Of a stretch of DNA of 52,794 nt, positions 43,270 to 50,297 are shown piece by piece; position 1 is the stretch's first letter, and every line of letters starts with the position of its first letter. The position numbers were made by a program, and so were the translations under genes. Below the pieces are notes generated by a model. That model saw only the letters and a program-made list of their open reading frames with translations, searched no databases and had not been told where the DNA came from. The stretch comes from Enterobacter sp. (lineage in GTDB: Bacteria; Pseudomonadota; Gammaproteobacteria; Enterobacterales; Enterobacteriaceae), in the NCBI GenBank assembly GCA_022649305.1, contig JALCNW010000024.1, positions 1 to 52,794 on the forward strand, given 5' to 3'.

Positions 43270-44310
43270 CTAAGCCACGTATTCCGGTTTCATATCCGCC
43301 AGAGTGATTCTGAACTGATCGTGTAGCTCTTCGCTCAGATGACGTTTAGCCGATGCCAGCACTCGCTCAACTTCCCCGAATCGCTCCGCCGCGCCCGGTT
43401 CATCTGGTGAAGGCAGTGTGTTGATTGCTGCTTCGACCTTGTTACGTGCATCCACCAGGTAGTAGCGCTTCACGGCTTTGTTTTTAAGTTCGGTGAAAAG
43501 AGCCGAACCTAGCGTGACTTTGATGCTTTCGATGTCTGCGCGAAGTGCCTTTGCGCAGTCCACATCCTGAGCCGTCTCGATTCGGTCGCGGAAGTCATCG
43601 GCCAGGGCGTCAACATTGACGGCTGATTCTTTCGCAGTTTGTGTAGTTGTTACGGTGTCACCAGATATTTCCGTGAGGCTGACACGCTGCGGCGCCGGGT
43701 TAATTTCCTTCTCTGCAGGTTGATCAACCTCATCCTGGCTGTAGACGCCGAGAATGACTTCAGGGCAGTAAAGGCGAGCCCAGTACTTCACTGCAAGGTA
43801 TGCGATCTGTTGCTTGGGCGCCGTTTTCCACAGCGGAGAATTTCGGGTCGAAACATCAGCCAGATAAATTGGTTCGCTCCAAGTGATATCCTTTTCACCG
43901 CGCAGGACTGCACCGACCTCAATGTACAGACCCAACTCATCGCGGTTTTCTTTCTTACCGGCGATCTTTTCCCAGTCGCCGCCATATTCATAATGAAAGC
44001 GACCCACAATGGCGTTGGAGCTGGATATAACCGCATTAACCAACTGCGCTTCGTAGCCCAGCACGCCGTTTACAAGGTGTGTTTTCTGTGCAACTGCGTA
44101 CGGATTCATGCCCCATTGCATAGCCTGCATAACGATTGCCATACAGTCGGCAGGTTTACCGACCAGGTGTTTTGGAACGGTAACGGCGGACTGCGCCATC
44201 AGCTCAGCGAATGAGGTCAGTTGACCCAAAGCCTGTACGTTAAACACAGCATTGCTGGCAGAAATGGTGTTGGGTGCCTGCTCAGTCGTAATGATGTTGG
44301 TGTTTTGCAT
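43270..44310 (-). CDS. recT: RecT-family single-strand annealing protein
   Basis: Phage recombinase that anneals complementary single strands, partner of the RecE exonuclease encoded just upstream. It has 346 residues, longer than Rac RecT (269) and of a different subgroup. The core AIVMQAMQWGMNPYAVAQKT, SPLWKTAPKQQIAYLAVKYWARLYCPEVILGVYSQDE follows the RecT pattern. The C-terminal third (after about 230) is an added acidic helical region. The start is 44310, because GGAGG then sits seven bases upstream; 44325 would be inside that site. Translation is probably coupled to recE. Confidence 0.82.
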   Translation of the reverse strand: MQNTNIITTEQAPNTISASNAVFNVQALGQLTSFAELMAQSAVTVPKHLVGKPADCMAIVMQAMQWGMNPYAVAQKTHLVNGVLGYEAQLVNAVISSSNAIVGRFHYEYGGDWEKIAGKKENRDELGLYIEVGAVLRGEKDITWSEPIYLADVSTRNSPLWKTAPKQQIAYLAVKYWARLYCPEVILGVYSQDEVDQPAEKEINPAPQRVSLTEISGDTVTTTQTAKESAVNVDALADDFRDRIETAQDVDCAKALRADIESIKVTLGSALFTELKNKAVKRYYLVDARNKVEAAINTLPSPDEPGAAERFGEVERVLASAKRHLSEELHDQFRITLADMKPEYVA

Positions 44311-44324
44311 AGTCAGTTCCTCCA

Positions 44325-47204
44325 TTAAGCCAGACGCAGCGCTTCAAGACGGCGCAGGTCAAAGTCGTTCAATTCGTCGGTGTAATCGTTGGTGATTGGC
44401 GCTGGCCATTCGCCAGTGTCGAAGCCAGTCGCGATAGCGCGCATCGATTTGCGATACTCAAGCATGCCCAGTTCCAGCAATTCTGCTGATGCTTCGATGA
44501 TAGCGATCCAGTGGTAGTTCTCGTCTTTATTGACGAAAATCCAGAAGAACTGATCCAGGCCAGCGGTTTCGCAGTACATGGCCGCGCTCAGGTGGTAATC
44601 ACGGTCGATTATTTCGCGGTGAAGTTTGGCGCGAAGTCCTTCCTGCTTAACGTTCCACATGCTGATGGTTTTGAGGTCAGTACCAATACGCACGCCGTCT
44701 ATGTCGATCTCGAGGTCAGGGCGGACACGCACTTCCAGGCCGGTTTCATCGTCAAAGCCAAAGTAGCTGACCTCAACTGCACGGCTCGGGTGCTGGAGCA
44801 GCATGCCTGCGGTCGGGTGGGCGAGCAGAGCCGACTGAATGGCCAGCGCGGTCGCCAGCTGCTGGCGCGTCACCAGAATCTTGTCGTTCGGGTTGTCGCG
44901 CCATGCATCCAGCAGTTCGTCGGCAAACACGGCATCCGGATTCACGGATTTCACGGACTGCATCAGGTCAGCTTTGGTTCCGGACACTTTCAGCGGTGCC
45001 GGCTTGTGTGCTTCCTGTGCGACCATGTCAGGATTGACGATCGCCAGCTGCTCGAGCAAGGCATCGCGGTTGCCGCTGGTTTTCACCTGCGATGGCAGGG
45101 TGGCGTTATATTCTTTGATGCAGGCTTTCATCGCCGTGGCGGTTTGTTTCTGATCTACTTCGATACGCTGATATTCAGCTGGCAGCGCCATGTAACTTTG
45201 AGCCGTTTCTTCAAGCGAACCGCCAAGCGACACCTGCGGTGGCATGGTGCTGTTGTGCGCTTCCAGCAGGGCTTTAATTTCGTCAGCGCTCAGCAGTGCC
45301 GGCAGACTGGCGTTATACGTGTCGATGAACTCGCGAAGTGTTGCAGTCGTGGTAAAGGCACTCTCCGGAATCAACGGTTCAACACTGAATTCTTCATCCA
45401 CATTTTCAGGCTGAAGAGCCAGTGCGTGCACAAGGTTGCCCATATCCAGTACTTTGGAAGGTGCTCGCGGGATGGTTTTGGCTACGTGACGCGCGTTGAA
45501 ATACATCAGACTCACTCGCGCATCTTTAACCTGCGTCGAGCTGATGCCATTCGCCGCGTGATAGACGTCATTTGGCAGCCCTTCATAGCGGCCCGGTTCG
45601 AAGTAAGCCGGATATTCTGGTTCGGCCTGTTTCACTTCTGGCACGTTTTGTACCGGTTCCGGCGCGTTCTGGTTTACAAAATCGCTGTTTTGGCTGGCTG
45701 AATCATCTTTTTGGTTAACATCCGCCTTATTCTGGTTTGCTAGGCTTGGCGCCGCGGCGGCAAGCACATCAGCCGGCGCTACGATATTTGCTTGCGGATC
45801 AGCTGCAACAGCGCCTTCGACTGGTGGTACCGCATCATTAATTTCGACTTTCTCTGGCTGAGCCTTTTCCATCTGCTCATTGCTGAAGTTCTCCTCTTTA
45901 ACAGATGACCGGTCATCTTTTACTGTTGGTTTTTCATTCATCAGACCATCGATGGCGAACACACCGCTGCCGAGGTTTTCGACCTGTGGTTGGCTGGTGG
46001 CGGTATTTGCCCACTTCGGCAATATGTGCTCGATAGATGCCTGTTCATCGACACATGATAATTCTGTAGTGTCAGCGCCCGGATCTTTGGTGTCTGCTGA
46101 TGGGGATGGTATCGGTAAGAGTTTCACCGCTGCATTGAATTCAGCCGTCATCGTCTGGTTAACGAACTCAAGATGAGCTGCTGGTGTGTGATGGATGTTT
46201 TCTGGCGCGATGCGAATCAGGTTAAAAATTGCCGCGCGGTTTACCGCCAGAACGCCCGGTTGATTGCGCAGGATGGCGCTCCATGACTTCCACGGTTCTT
46301 CTTTTTTCGCCACAACTTCTTTGGCTCGACGATGGATGCTGCCGGGTATCTCCAGATGGTTGAAGTCCATCGGTAGCAGGGCGCAGGCAATTTCCAGATC
46401 CAGAGTGTCCAGTGTGTGGTGCGCACCTTCGCCGCGGTCGGTGTCATAACCATCATCGGCATTCGTACCGGAATCGGTGCGCTGAACATTGCTGATGCGG
46501 TTGCCGACTGCCCATTCGCGTACAAGAATGCCGCGATCAATATAGTCTGTGTTGAACCAGGTTCTGAAGAACTGGATTACCAGCGACAACTCGACACGTT
46601 TTCCATCTACAGGAAAGATTGTTTTAAGGGCGGTAATTACTTTCCAGAAGTCGAGCTCGTGGGCAGCTTTGAATAGCTCTACATTCTCAGCGGCCAGGAG
46701 TATGTTTTGCACGTAGCTGTTATCAACATCCATTTCGAGTTGTTGAATGGCTTTCTTCTGTTCAGCATCGATGTGGTAGGCGTATTCGTCAGCAATAAAC
46801 TGCGCGAGGATCCGCTGACGTAGTGGAAGCGTGGCGACAGTGATTAGCTCAGGCGTTTTCGAGCCATTGGTGTCAGTATTAGTGCCCGCAGCCTGCTCTG
46901 AAGAGTTCTGATCAGAACCTTCCTGATGTAGCTTCACTTTCCACGTGCGCTGGTCTTCATCCAGTTCGTAGCGCTTGCACCAGGTGTAATCCACTGTGCT
47001 TTCTTCCGGCAGGTCGTCATAGACCGGGAAATCAGTGCGGATCGGTTTTTGGTAATCCTTACCCCGTCCAGTTTCAATACCAGCATCTTCAAGCTCAACA
47101 TCGAGCTGCAGATTGGCGCGAGCTTCGGATTTCGCAGTGAACCAAACCACTGCGTCGTCTTTGCCTGATTTCTGCGTAGCTTTAACTACATAGAAAAATT
47201 CCAT
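44325..47204 (-). CDS. recE: RecE-type exonuclease VIII
   Basis: Double-strand 5'-3' exonuclease of 959 residues (Rac RecE 866). The N-terminal half resembles the Rac protein in places (DFPVYDDLPEESTVDYTWCKRYEL, YIDRGILVREWAVGNRIS). A long low-complexity linker (about 365-540) is rich in Pro, Gln and Asn. The C-terminal PD-(D/E)xK nuclease begins at PGRYEGLPNDVYHAANGISS, with the conserved His in GNLVHALAL, and the acidic RVRPDLEIDIDGVRIGTDLKT as the core. An insert of about 150-200 residues with internal repeats splits the nuclease domain. AGAGGA precedes the ATG. It is transcribed from PL. Confidence 0.88.
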   Translation of the reverse strand: MEFFYVVKATQKSGKDDAVVWFTAKSEARANLQLDVELEDAGIETGRGKDYQKPIRTDFPVYDDLPEESTVDYTWCKRYELDEDQRTWKVKLHQEGSDQNSSEQAAGTNTDTNGSKTPELITVATLPLRQRILAQFIADEYAYHIDAEQKKAIQQLEMDVDNSYVQNILLAAENVELFKAAHELDFWKVITALKTIFPVDGKRVELSLVIQFFRTWFNTDYIDRGILVREWAVGNRISNVQRTDSGTNADDGYDTDRGEGAHHTLDTLDLEIACALLPMDFNHLEIPGSIHRRAKEVVAKKEEPWKSWSAILRNQPGVLAVNRAAIFNLIRIAPENIHHTPAAHLEFVNQTMTAEFNAAVKLLPIPSPSADTKDPGADTTELSCVDEQASIEHILPKWANTATSQPQVENLGSGVFAIDGLMNEKPTVKDDRSSVKEENFSNEQMEKAQPEKVEINDAVPPVEGAVAADPQANIVAPADVLAAAAPSLANQNKADVNQKDDSASQNSDFVNQNAPEPVQNVPEVKQAEPEYPAYFEPGRYEGLPNDVYHAANGISSTQVKDARVSLMYFNARHVAKTIPRAPSKVLDMGNLVHALALQPENVDEEFSVEPLIPESAFTTTATLREFIDTYNASLPALLSADEIKALLEAHNSTMPPQVSLGGSLEETAQSYMALPAEYQRIEVDQKQTATAMKACIKEYNATLPSQVKTSGNRDALLEQLAIVNPDMVAQEAHKPAPLKVSGTKADLMQSVKSVNPDAVFADELLDAWRDNPNDKILVTRQQLATALAIQSALLAHPTAGMLLQHPSRAVEVSYFGFDDETGLEVRVRPDLEIDIDGVRIGTDLKTISMWNVKQEGLRAKLHREIIDRDYHLSAAMYCETAGLDQFFWIFVNKDENYHWIAIIEASAELLELGMLEYRKSMRAIATGFDTGEWPAPITNDYTDELNDFDLRRLEALRLA

Positions 47205-47342
47205 GTGAGATCCTCTTTTTTGGATGTAAGATCCCCGGGCCAGAGATAGCGCCCATTGGGTGAACTTTGGTTTTGTTTAGTTTTCCGGTGTAACTTTGGT
47301 CGGTGTCACCGGACGTACAGGCCGCCTTACGCGGCTTTTACG

Positions 47343-47507
47343 TTATCCTTCGTGAGCCATTTGGTCGTACGAAGCGCAACGTTCAGAGCAGTACTGTTTT
47401 TCTTTGCGCGCCAGCTGCGAGCCGTTGCGATAGAGAAGGGTACTTGTAACTACTTCCTCCGGTTCAACCGGCTTGCCGCAGTACCCGCATTTCGTTGAGT
47501 TACACAT
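47343..47507 (-). CDS. Small zinc-finger-like prophage protein (YdaE position)
   Basis: A 54-residue protein with CGYCGKP and YCSERCASYDQMAHE, four paired cysteines spaced like a treble-clef or zinc ribbon. Rac carries the zinc-binding ydaE in the same place beside recE. AAGGGGA lies about nine bases before the ATG at 47507. The ATG is inside the upstream small ORF and overlaps its stop by 8 bp, so the two are coupled. Confidence 0.7.
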   Translation of the reverse strand: MCNSTKCGYCGKPVEPEEVVTSTLLYRNGSQLARKEKQYCSERCASYDQMAHEG

Positions 47508-47616
47508 CTGGATTCCCCTTTTGCGCCAGCAGATAGCAAATGCGGCGGATAGTGGCTTCAAACCAGTTCAGGCGTACTGCCTGCTGCTGTACCGGTTGGC
47601 GTGCGTAATCAATCAT
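47500..47616 (-). CDS. 38-residue small protein, possible Kil-type peptide
   Basis: ATG at 47616 with GGAG eight bases upstream, stop at 47500. The sequence is MIDYARQPVQQQAVRLNWFE followed by ATIRRICYLLAQKGNPDV, a basic amphipathic helix. It overlaps the zinc protein gene. In Rac the division inhibitor kilR lies next to ydaE, so a Kil-like role is possible by position, but I cannot confirm similarity. Confidence 0.5.
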   Translation of the reverse strand: MIDYARQPVQQQAVRLNWFEATIRRICYLLAQKGNPDV

Positions 47617-47703
47617 ATTGATCTCCTGTTAATGCCTGTCTTTTCACCACTTCAGGCTCGGTGGTATGCTGTCAGCTCTCACACAGCCAGCAAGGACTTA
47701 ACA

Positions 47704-47991
47704 ATGAATGGAAAAGTAGTTCCGTGCCCGATTTGTCAAAATGAAGCTATTGTTTCGAAGCATCAGACCCTTTCCCCAACTCTCAAGACCTCAGTACCCT
47801 GTTATATCTACACGTGTGAAAAAGACGGATGGTTCAAGCTTTCAGAGTCTGTACACTCGCTTTTAATTGATAATCCAGCACCAACGGTCATTAAGCGTTT
47901 AACCAAAATCGTTACTGATAATTACTTCCCGGCAAGTTTGATCCCTGCGGAAGCAGTGACTCCACTGAGACTTATCGAAACTCTCGAATAA
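47704..47991 (+). CDS. 95-residue unknown protein, opposite to the PL operon
   Basis: Not recognised. MNGKVVPCPICQNEAIVSKH starts with a CPIC pair, and a second pair (PCYIYTCEKDGW) suggests a small zinc ribbon. The rest is a mixed hydrophobic/charged tail ending RLIETLE. The ATG follows AAGGACTTAACA. It runs against the leftward operon and overlaps the end of the next gene by 20 bp. In Rac and P22 the superinfection-exclusion gene sieB occupies this place in this orientation, but the sequence is not SieB. Confidence 0.6.
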   Translation: MNGKVVPCPICQNEAIVSKHQTLSPTLKTSVPCYIYTCEKDGWFKLSESVHSLLIDNPAPTVIKRLTKIVTDNYFPASLIPAEAVTPLRLIETLE

Positions 47992-48241
47992 AGTCTTTGA
48001 GACTTTCACTTCGATATCCCAGGCGGCTCATTTTTGCAGCGACTTTGCCGCGAGGAATTCCGCCTGCCTTGTTAAATCTTTGCATAGCTAGACATGAGTG
48101 CTTGTATTCAGGGCTCTTCAAACCCTTGCCTCCGTCCTGACGCGAGCTTGGAAGCTCCAGGGGTTTTTGTGATGTGATGTCGTTGCGTGCCCAGCATGCA
48201 GCAAATCCGTACATTCCTGTTTTCTTCGTATTTCCTTTCAT
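47972..48241 (-). CDS. 89-residue unknown protein, first gene of the PL operon
   Basis: Not recognised. It is a basic protein (MKGNTKKTGMYGFAACWARN, ending SLKDFIREFR). GAGG is five bases before the ATG at 48241; the frame is open upstream to 48400, but that stretch overlaps the PL -10 region and is unlikely to be translated. It occupies the place of the antiterminator N in lambda and is basic, but has no obvious arginine-rich N-terminal motif. Its 3' end overlaps the convergent 95-residue gene. Confidence 0.6.
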   Translation of the reverse strand: MKGNTKKTGMYGFAACWARNDITSQKPLELPSSRQDGGKGLKSPEYKHSCLAMQRFNKAGGIPRGKVAAKMSRLGYRSESLKDFIREFR

Positions 48242-48391
48242 CTCAGCCTCGTTTGCCTTGTCGCCGGCCAGCGGAACGTTAAAACCTGATGCGCGATAGT
48301 CTCTCCACCTCATCCGACTATTCGTATGCCGTCGGCGGCTACTTCGTGGGCATCCTGCCTTGGTGGTTCGTAGTGCGTCTTGGTGTTTTAG

Positions 48392-48420
48392 ATTAAACAC
48401 AATGTTTAAAGGAGTGTCAA
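48392..48420 (-). promoter_or_regulatory. PL promoter
   Basis: On the minus strand TTGACA (48420-48415), a 17-bp spacer and TTTAAT (48397-48392). It has the same hexamers and spacing as PR. OL1 overlaps its -10 and OL2 its -35. Confidence 0.88.
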
Positions 48421-48454
48421 CTAAATGAGTATTAACTAATAAACAAAATGTTTA
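48394..48454. promoter_or_regulatory. Left operator array OL1-OL3
   Basis: Three 15-mers of the form TAAAC-N5-GTTTA: TAAACACAATGTTTA at 48394-48408, the degenerate TCAACTAAATGAGTA at 48417-48431, and TAAACAAAATGTTTA at 48440-48454. Start-to-start spacing is 23 bp each. This is the lambda OL layout, and these are the predicted sites for the cI-like repressor at 49524 and for Cro. Confidence 0.85.
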
Positions 48455-48493
48455 TATGGCGATTGCGAGGACCGGTAAGTGTGATTTACAGAC

Positions 48494-48520
48494 AAAAAAT
48501 CCCGACGCTAAGGTCAGGAT
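48494..48520 (-). terminator. Second terminator behind the repressor operon
   Basis: The minus-strand stem ATCCTGAC/GTCGGGAT (8 bp, one T:G pair, loop of six) is followed by six T. It lies between the next terminator and PL. Confidence 0.75.
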
Positions 48521-48550
48521 CTGACTGGAGGAGTTGGTGGATGAGGTAAC

Positions 48551-48574
48551 AAAAACCCGGCGCCAAGGCCGGGT
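48551..48574 (-). terminator. First terminator behind the repressor operon
   Basis: The minus-strand stem ACCCGGC/GCCGGGT with a six-base loop is followed by five T, 11 bp after the stop of the 285-residue gene. Together with the next hairpin it insulates the cI operon from PL. Confidence 0.82.
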
Positions 48575-48584
48575 CACATGTGAA

Positions 48585-49442
48585 TTAATTGATATCCATT
48601 ATGAATAGCTTATTTATGGCACCTTTTCTGGCAACAGCTTTAGCGGTAACTGTAACGCTGGCTGAAGGGTCGTTGGGTGCATGCATAAATGCCTGTAGTG
48701 CAATGATATATGGATTGTCTTTTTTCATAACTGCAGGGTCACTGACTTCAGCGATAACTCTTCTTGCTTGTTCGTCACCCACAAAAATAATTTTTGCTGT
48801 TTTTTTAACACCATCAAATTCGGTAATCAAAACCTGATACTCTCTGAGGGCAATAACTTCGTCATCCTCAAGTCTGTCAATTATCTCTTTATCTGCTTCG
48901 TTTATTACAAGAGGCGGCAGTCCTGCTCCTGATTTTATGCTAATTGTCGAGCAGGTGTTCCCAATAGGACTAACAGCTTGGCGAACAGATGGACGCAACT
49001 CAGTCGCCATCTTGTCGATCACGTTAAGCAATCCTTGAATGGTATCTTTGTCTTTGTTTCCCAAAGCTTCAATAGCCTTGTCCAAGGAGTCTTTTAAGTG
49101 TTTCATTTCCTCTTTTTTCTGTGCATTACGAGAAAAAATGTACTGAATTAGCAAAGGAAGTATAGCGGCCGCCAACCCAGAGAACAATTGTTGTTGTGAT
49201 ACGAAACTTGTAACAGCATCTATCGAAAAACAATTACAACGGGGGTCTCTGGCATACACCTTAACCTCTTGAAGATCGGTTCTTTTGTAATATTTTTGAG
49301 TTACTGCAAAATTACCGGCTGTAGATAATATCTTCGCAAAACCCTGAAAAGATTCACCTAGAATGTTCAATTCAACTTCGTGATTTTCAGCATCTTTGCC
49401 GTCAAATCGGAGGGTAATGGTATTGTCTCGAATATGATCCAT
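48585..49442 (-). CDS. 285-residue unknown protein in the lambda rex position (candidate exclusion factor)
   Basis: Not recognised with confidence. Residues 1-80 look beta-rich ([20 protein letters not shown]). Residues 86-104 form one hydrophobic segment ([18 protein letters not shown]), and 107-150 a charged helical, coiled-coil-like stretch. The C-terminal 120 residues are again mixed alpha/beta, with [18 protein letters not shown]. It lies 81 bp downstream of cI on the same strand and is closed off by two terminators, so it should be transcribed with cI in the lysogen, as rexAB is in lambda. The base composition is visibly more AT-rich than the flanking phage genes. A prophage-encoded exclusion or defence role is inferred from position only. 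Confidence 0.7.
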   Translation of the reverse strand: MDHIRDNTITLRFDGKDAENHEVELNILGESFQGFAKILSTAGNFAVTQKYYKRTDLQEVKVYARDPRCNCFSIDAVTSFVSQQQLFSGLAAAILPLLIQYIFSRNAQKKEEMKHLKDSLDKAIEALGNKDKDTIQGLLNVIDKMATELRPSVRQAVSPIGNTCSTISIKSGAGLPPLVINEADKEIIDRLEDDEVIALREYQVLITEFDGVKKTAKIIFVGDEQARRVIAEVSDPAVMKKDNPYIIALQAFMHAPNDPSASVTVTAKAVARKGAINKLFIMDIN

Positions 49443-49523
49443 TTGTTAATCCTGTACAATAATTCGCTATGCATTCCAATGCTATAAAAATGCTGATGCC
49501 CATTACCCGCTGAATAGAATACG

Positions 49524-49916
49524 TTACTGATCCTGAGGACGAAGCCGACCTTTCATGTACTTCTCATAAAGTTCGTCCAACTCTTTCAGGCGAAGCGCAA
49601 AGATGCGCAGCATGTTTTGTTGCTCTTCTGTCGGCAACTGCCGATAAAGCTCCAGTAGGCGCTGTTCGTCCGGTTTAAGACCGTCTTTCTCTCCAACATC
49701 TTGACCAAGAAGCCACTCAAGGCTAACCCCAAGTGCATCCGCTAGCTTGATAGCTGAGCTTTTTCCAATTGTCCCACGAACGAACCAGTTATTGACTGAC
49801 TGAGCACTAACGCCACAAATGCGAGCCATATCTGACTTGGTCAAATTCTTAAGCTCTAGAACCTCATTGAGCCTCTGAACTTGTGGGTGGTTAATCTGAT
49901 GAGTTTTTTCTTTCAT
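49524..49916 (-). CDS. CI-type repressor, short form (XRE family)
   Basis: A 130-residue protein with one helix-turn-helix near the N-terminus (LTKSDMARICGVSAQSVNNW) and a C-terminal helical region (LPTEEQQNMLRIFALRLKEL). It lacks the S24/LexA-like autoprotease domain of lambda CI, so RecA-stimulated cleavage is not expected. The ATG at 49916 is only six bases from the PRM -10 box, so its mRNA should be leaderless; an in-frame TTG at 49922 is less likely. It is divergent from cro across OR and should maintain lysogeny by binding OL and OR. Confidence 0.88.
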   Translation of the reverse strand: MKEKTHQINHPQVQRLNEVLELKNLTKSDMARICGVSAQSVNNWFVRGTIGKSSAIKLADALGVSLEWLLGQDVGEKDGLKPDEQRLLELYRQLPTEEQQNMLRIFALRLKELDELYEKYMKGRLRPQDQ

Positions 49917-49922
49917 GGCCAA

Positions 49923-49950
49923 ATTCTAAACCAAAAGTTTATAAGCTCAA
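49923..49950 (-). promoter_or_regulatory. PRM promoter of the repressor
   Basis: On the minus strand TTGAGC (49950-49945), a 16-bp spacer and TAGAAT (49928-49923). OR3 overlaps its -10. Transcription is predicted to begin at or next to the A of the cI ATG. Confidence 0.75.
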
Positions 49951-49988
49951 TATTCAAAATGTTGACATGAAGATAAACATTTTGTTTA
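49927..49988. promoter_or_regulatory. Right operator array OR1-OR3
   Basis: TAAACCAAAAGTTTA at 49927-49941 (OR3), the degenerate TATTCAAAATGTTGA at 49951-49965 (OR2) and TAAACATTTTGTTTA at 49974-49988 (OR1), spaced 24 and 23 bp. The two outer sites match the TAAAC-N5-GTTTA consensus exactly, as in OL. Confidence 0.87.
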
Positions 49989-49990
49989 AT
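49962..49990 (+). promoter_or_regulatory. PR promoter
   Basis: TTGACA at 49962-49967, a 17-bp spacer and TTTAAT at 49985-49990. OR2 overlaps the -35 and OR1 the -10. It drives cro and the methyltransferase gene. Confidence 0.88.
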
Positions 49991-50015
49991 CAAGTCGTTT
50001 CCACTGGAGCTAATT

Positions 50016-50297
50016 ATGAAAGCTATTGATAAAGCCATTAACAAAGCAGGAACCGCCACCCGATTAGCCGAATTGCTAACCGTCAGCGCCATGACAGTTA
50101 GCCATTGGCGAAATCGATATCAAGGCGTAGTACCAGCAGATCGTGTATCGCAGATTGAAAATGCTGGGGATCTCCCAGTGCATCACCAGCGCCGCCTGCA
50201 GCATCACATTAACCGTATGTGGCTGGAAAAGATGTCGGTACCGTCAATCATCATTGCAGGTCGTTCACTGGCCAGTGCTATGGGAGAATATGCGTGA
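50016..50297 (+). CDS. Cro-like regulator (YdaS family)
   Basis: A 93-residue DNA-binding protein. The N-terminal helix-turn-helix (AINKAGTATRLAELLTVSAM then TVSHWRNRY) is typical of YdaS/Cro antitoxin-like phage regulators. The C-terminal tail (residues 55-93, HHQRRLQHHINRMWLEK) is longer than usual. GGAG is six bases before the ATG. It is the first gene under PR and should shut down PRM at OR3. Its stop overlaps the GTG start of the methyltransferase by 4 bp. Confidence 0.83.
   Translation: MKAIDKAINKAGTATRLAELLTVSAMTVSHWRNRYQGVVPADRVSQIENAGDLPVHHQRRLQHHINRMWLEKMSVPSIIIAGRSLASAMGEYA

Noticed and set aside
43639..44214. 191-codon plus-strand frame opposite recT
   Set aside because: Shadow of recT; no ribosome site or domain.
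44511..45701. 396-codon plus-strand frame opposite recE
   Set aside because: Long but antisense to a well-supported gene; its composition is that of a reversed coding strand and no phage protein is recognised.
50160..50297. Cro as a chimera with a foreign C-terminus
   Set aside because: The segment GDLPVHHQRR still resembles the GVPxHxLRP tail of YdaS-type proteins, so a fusion is not required to explain it.
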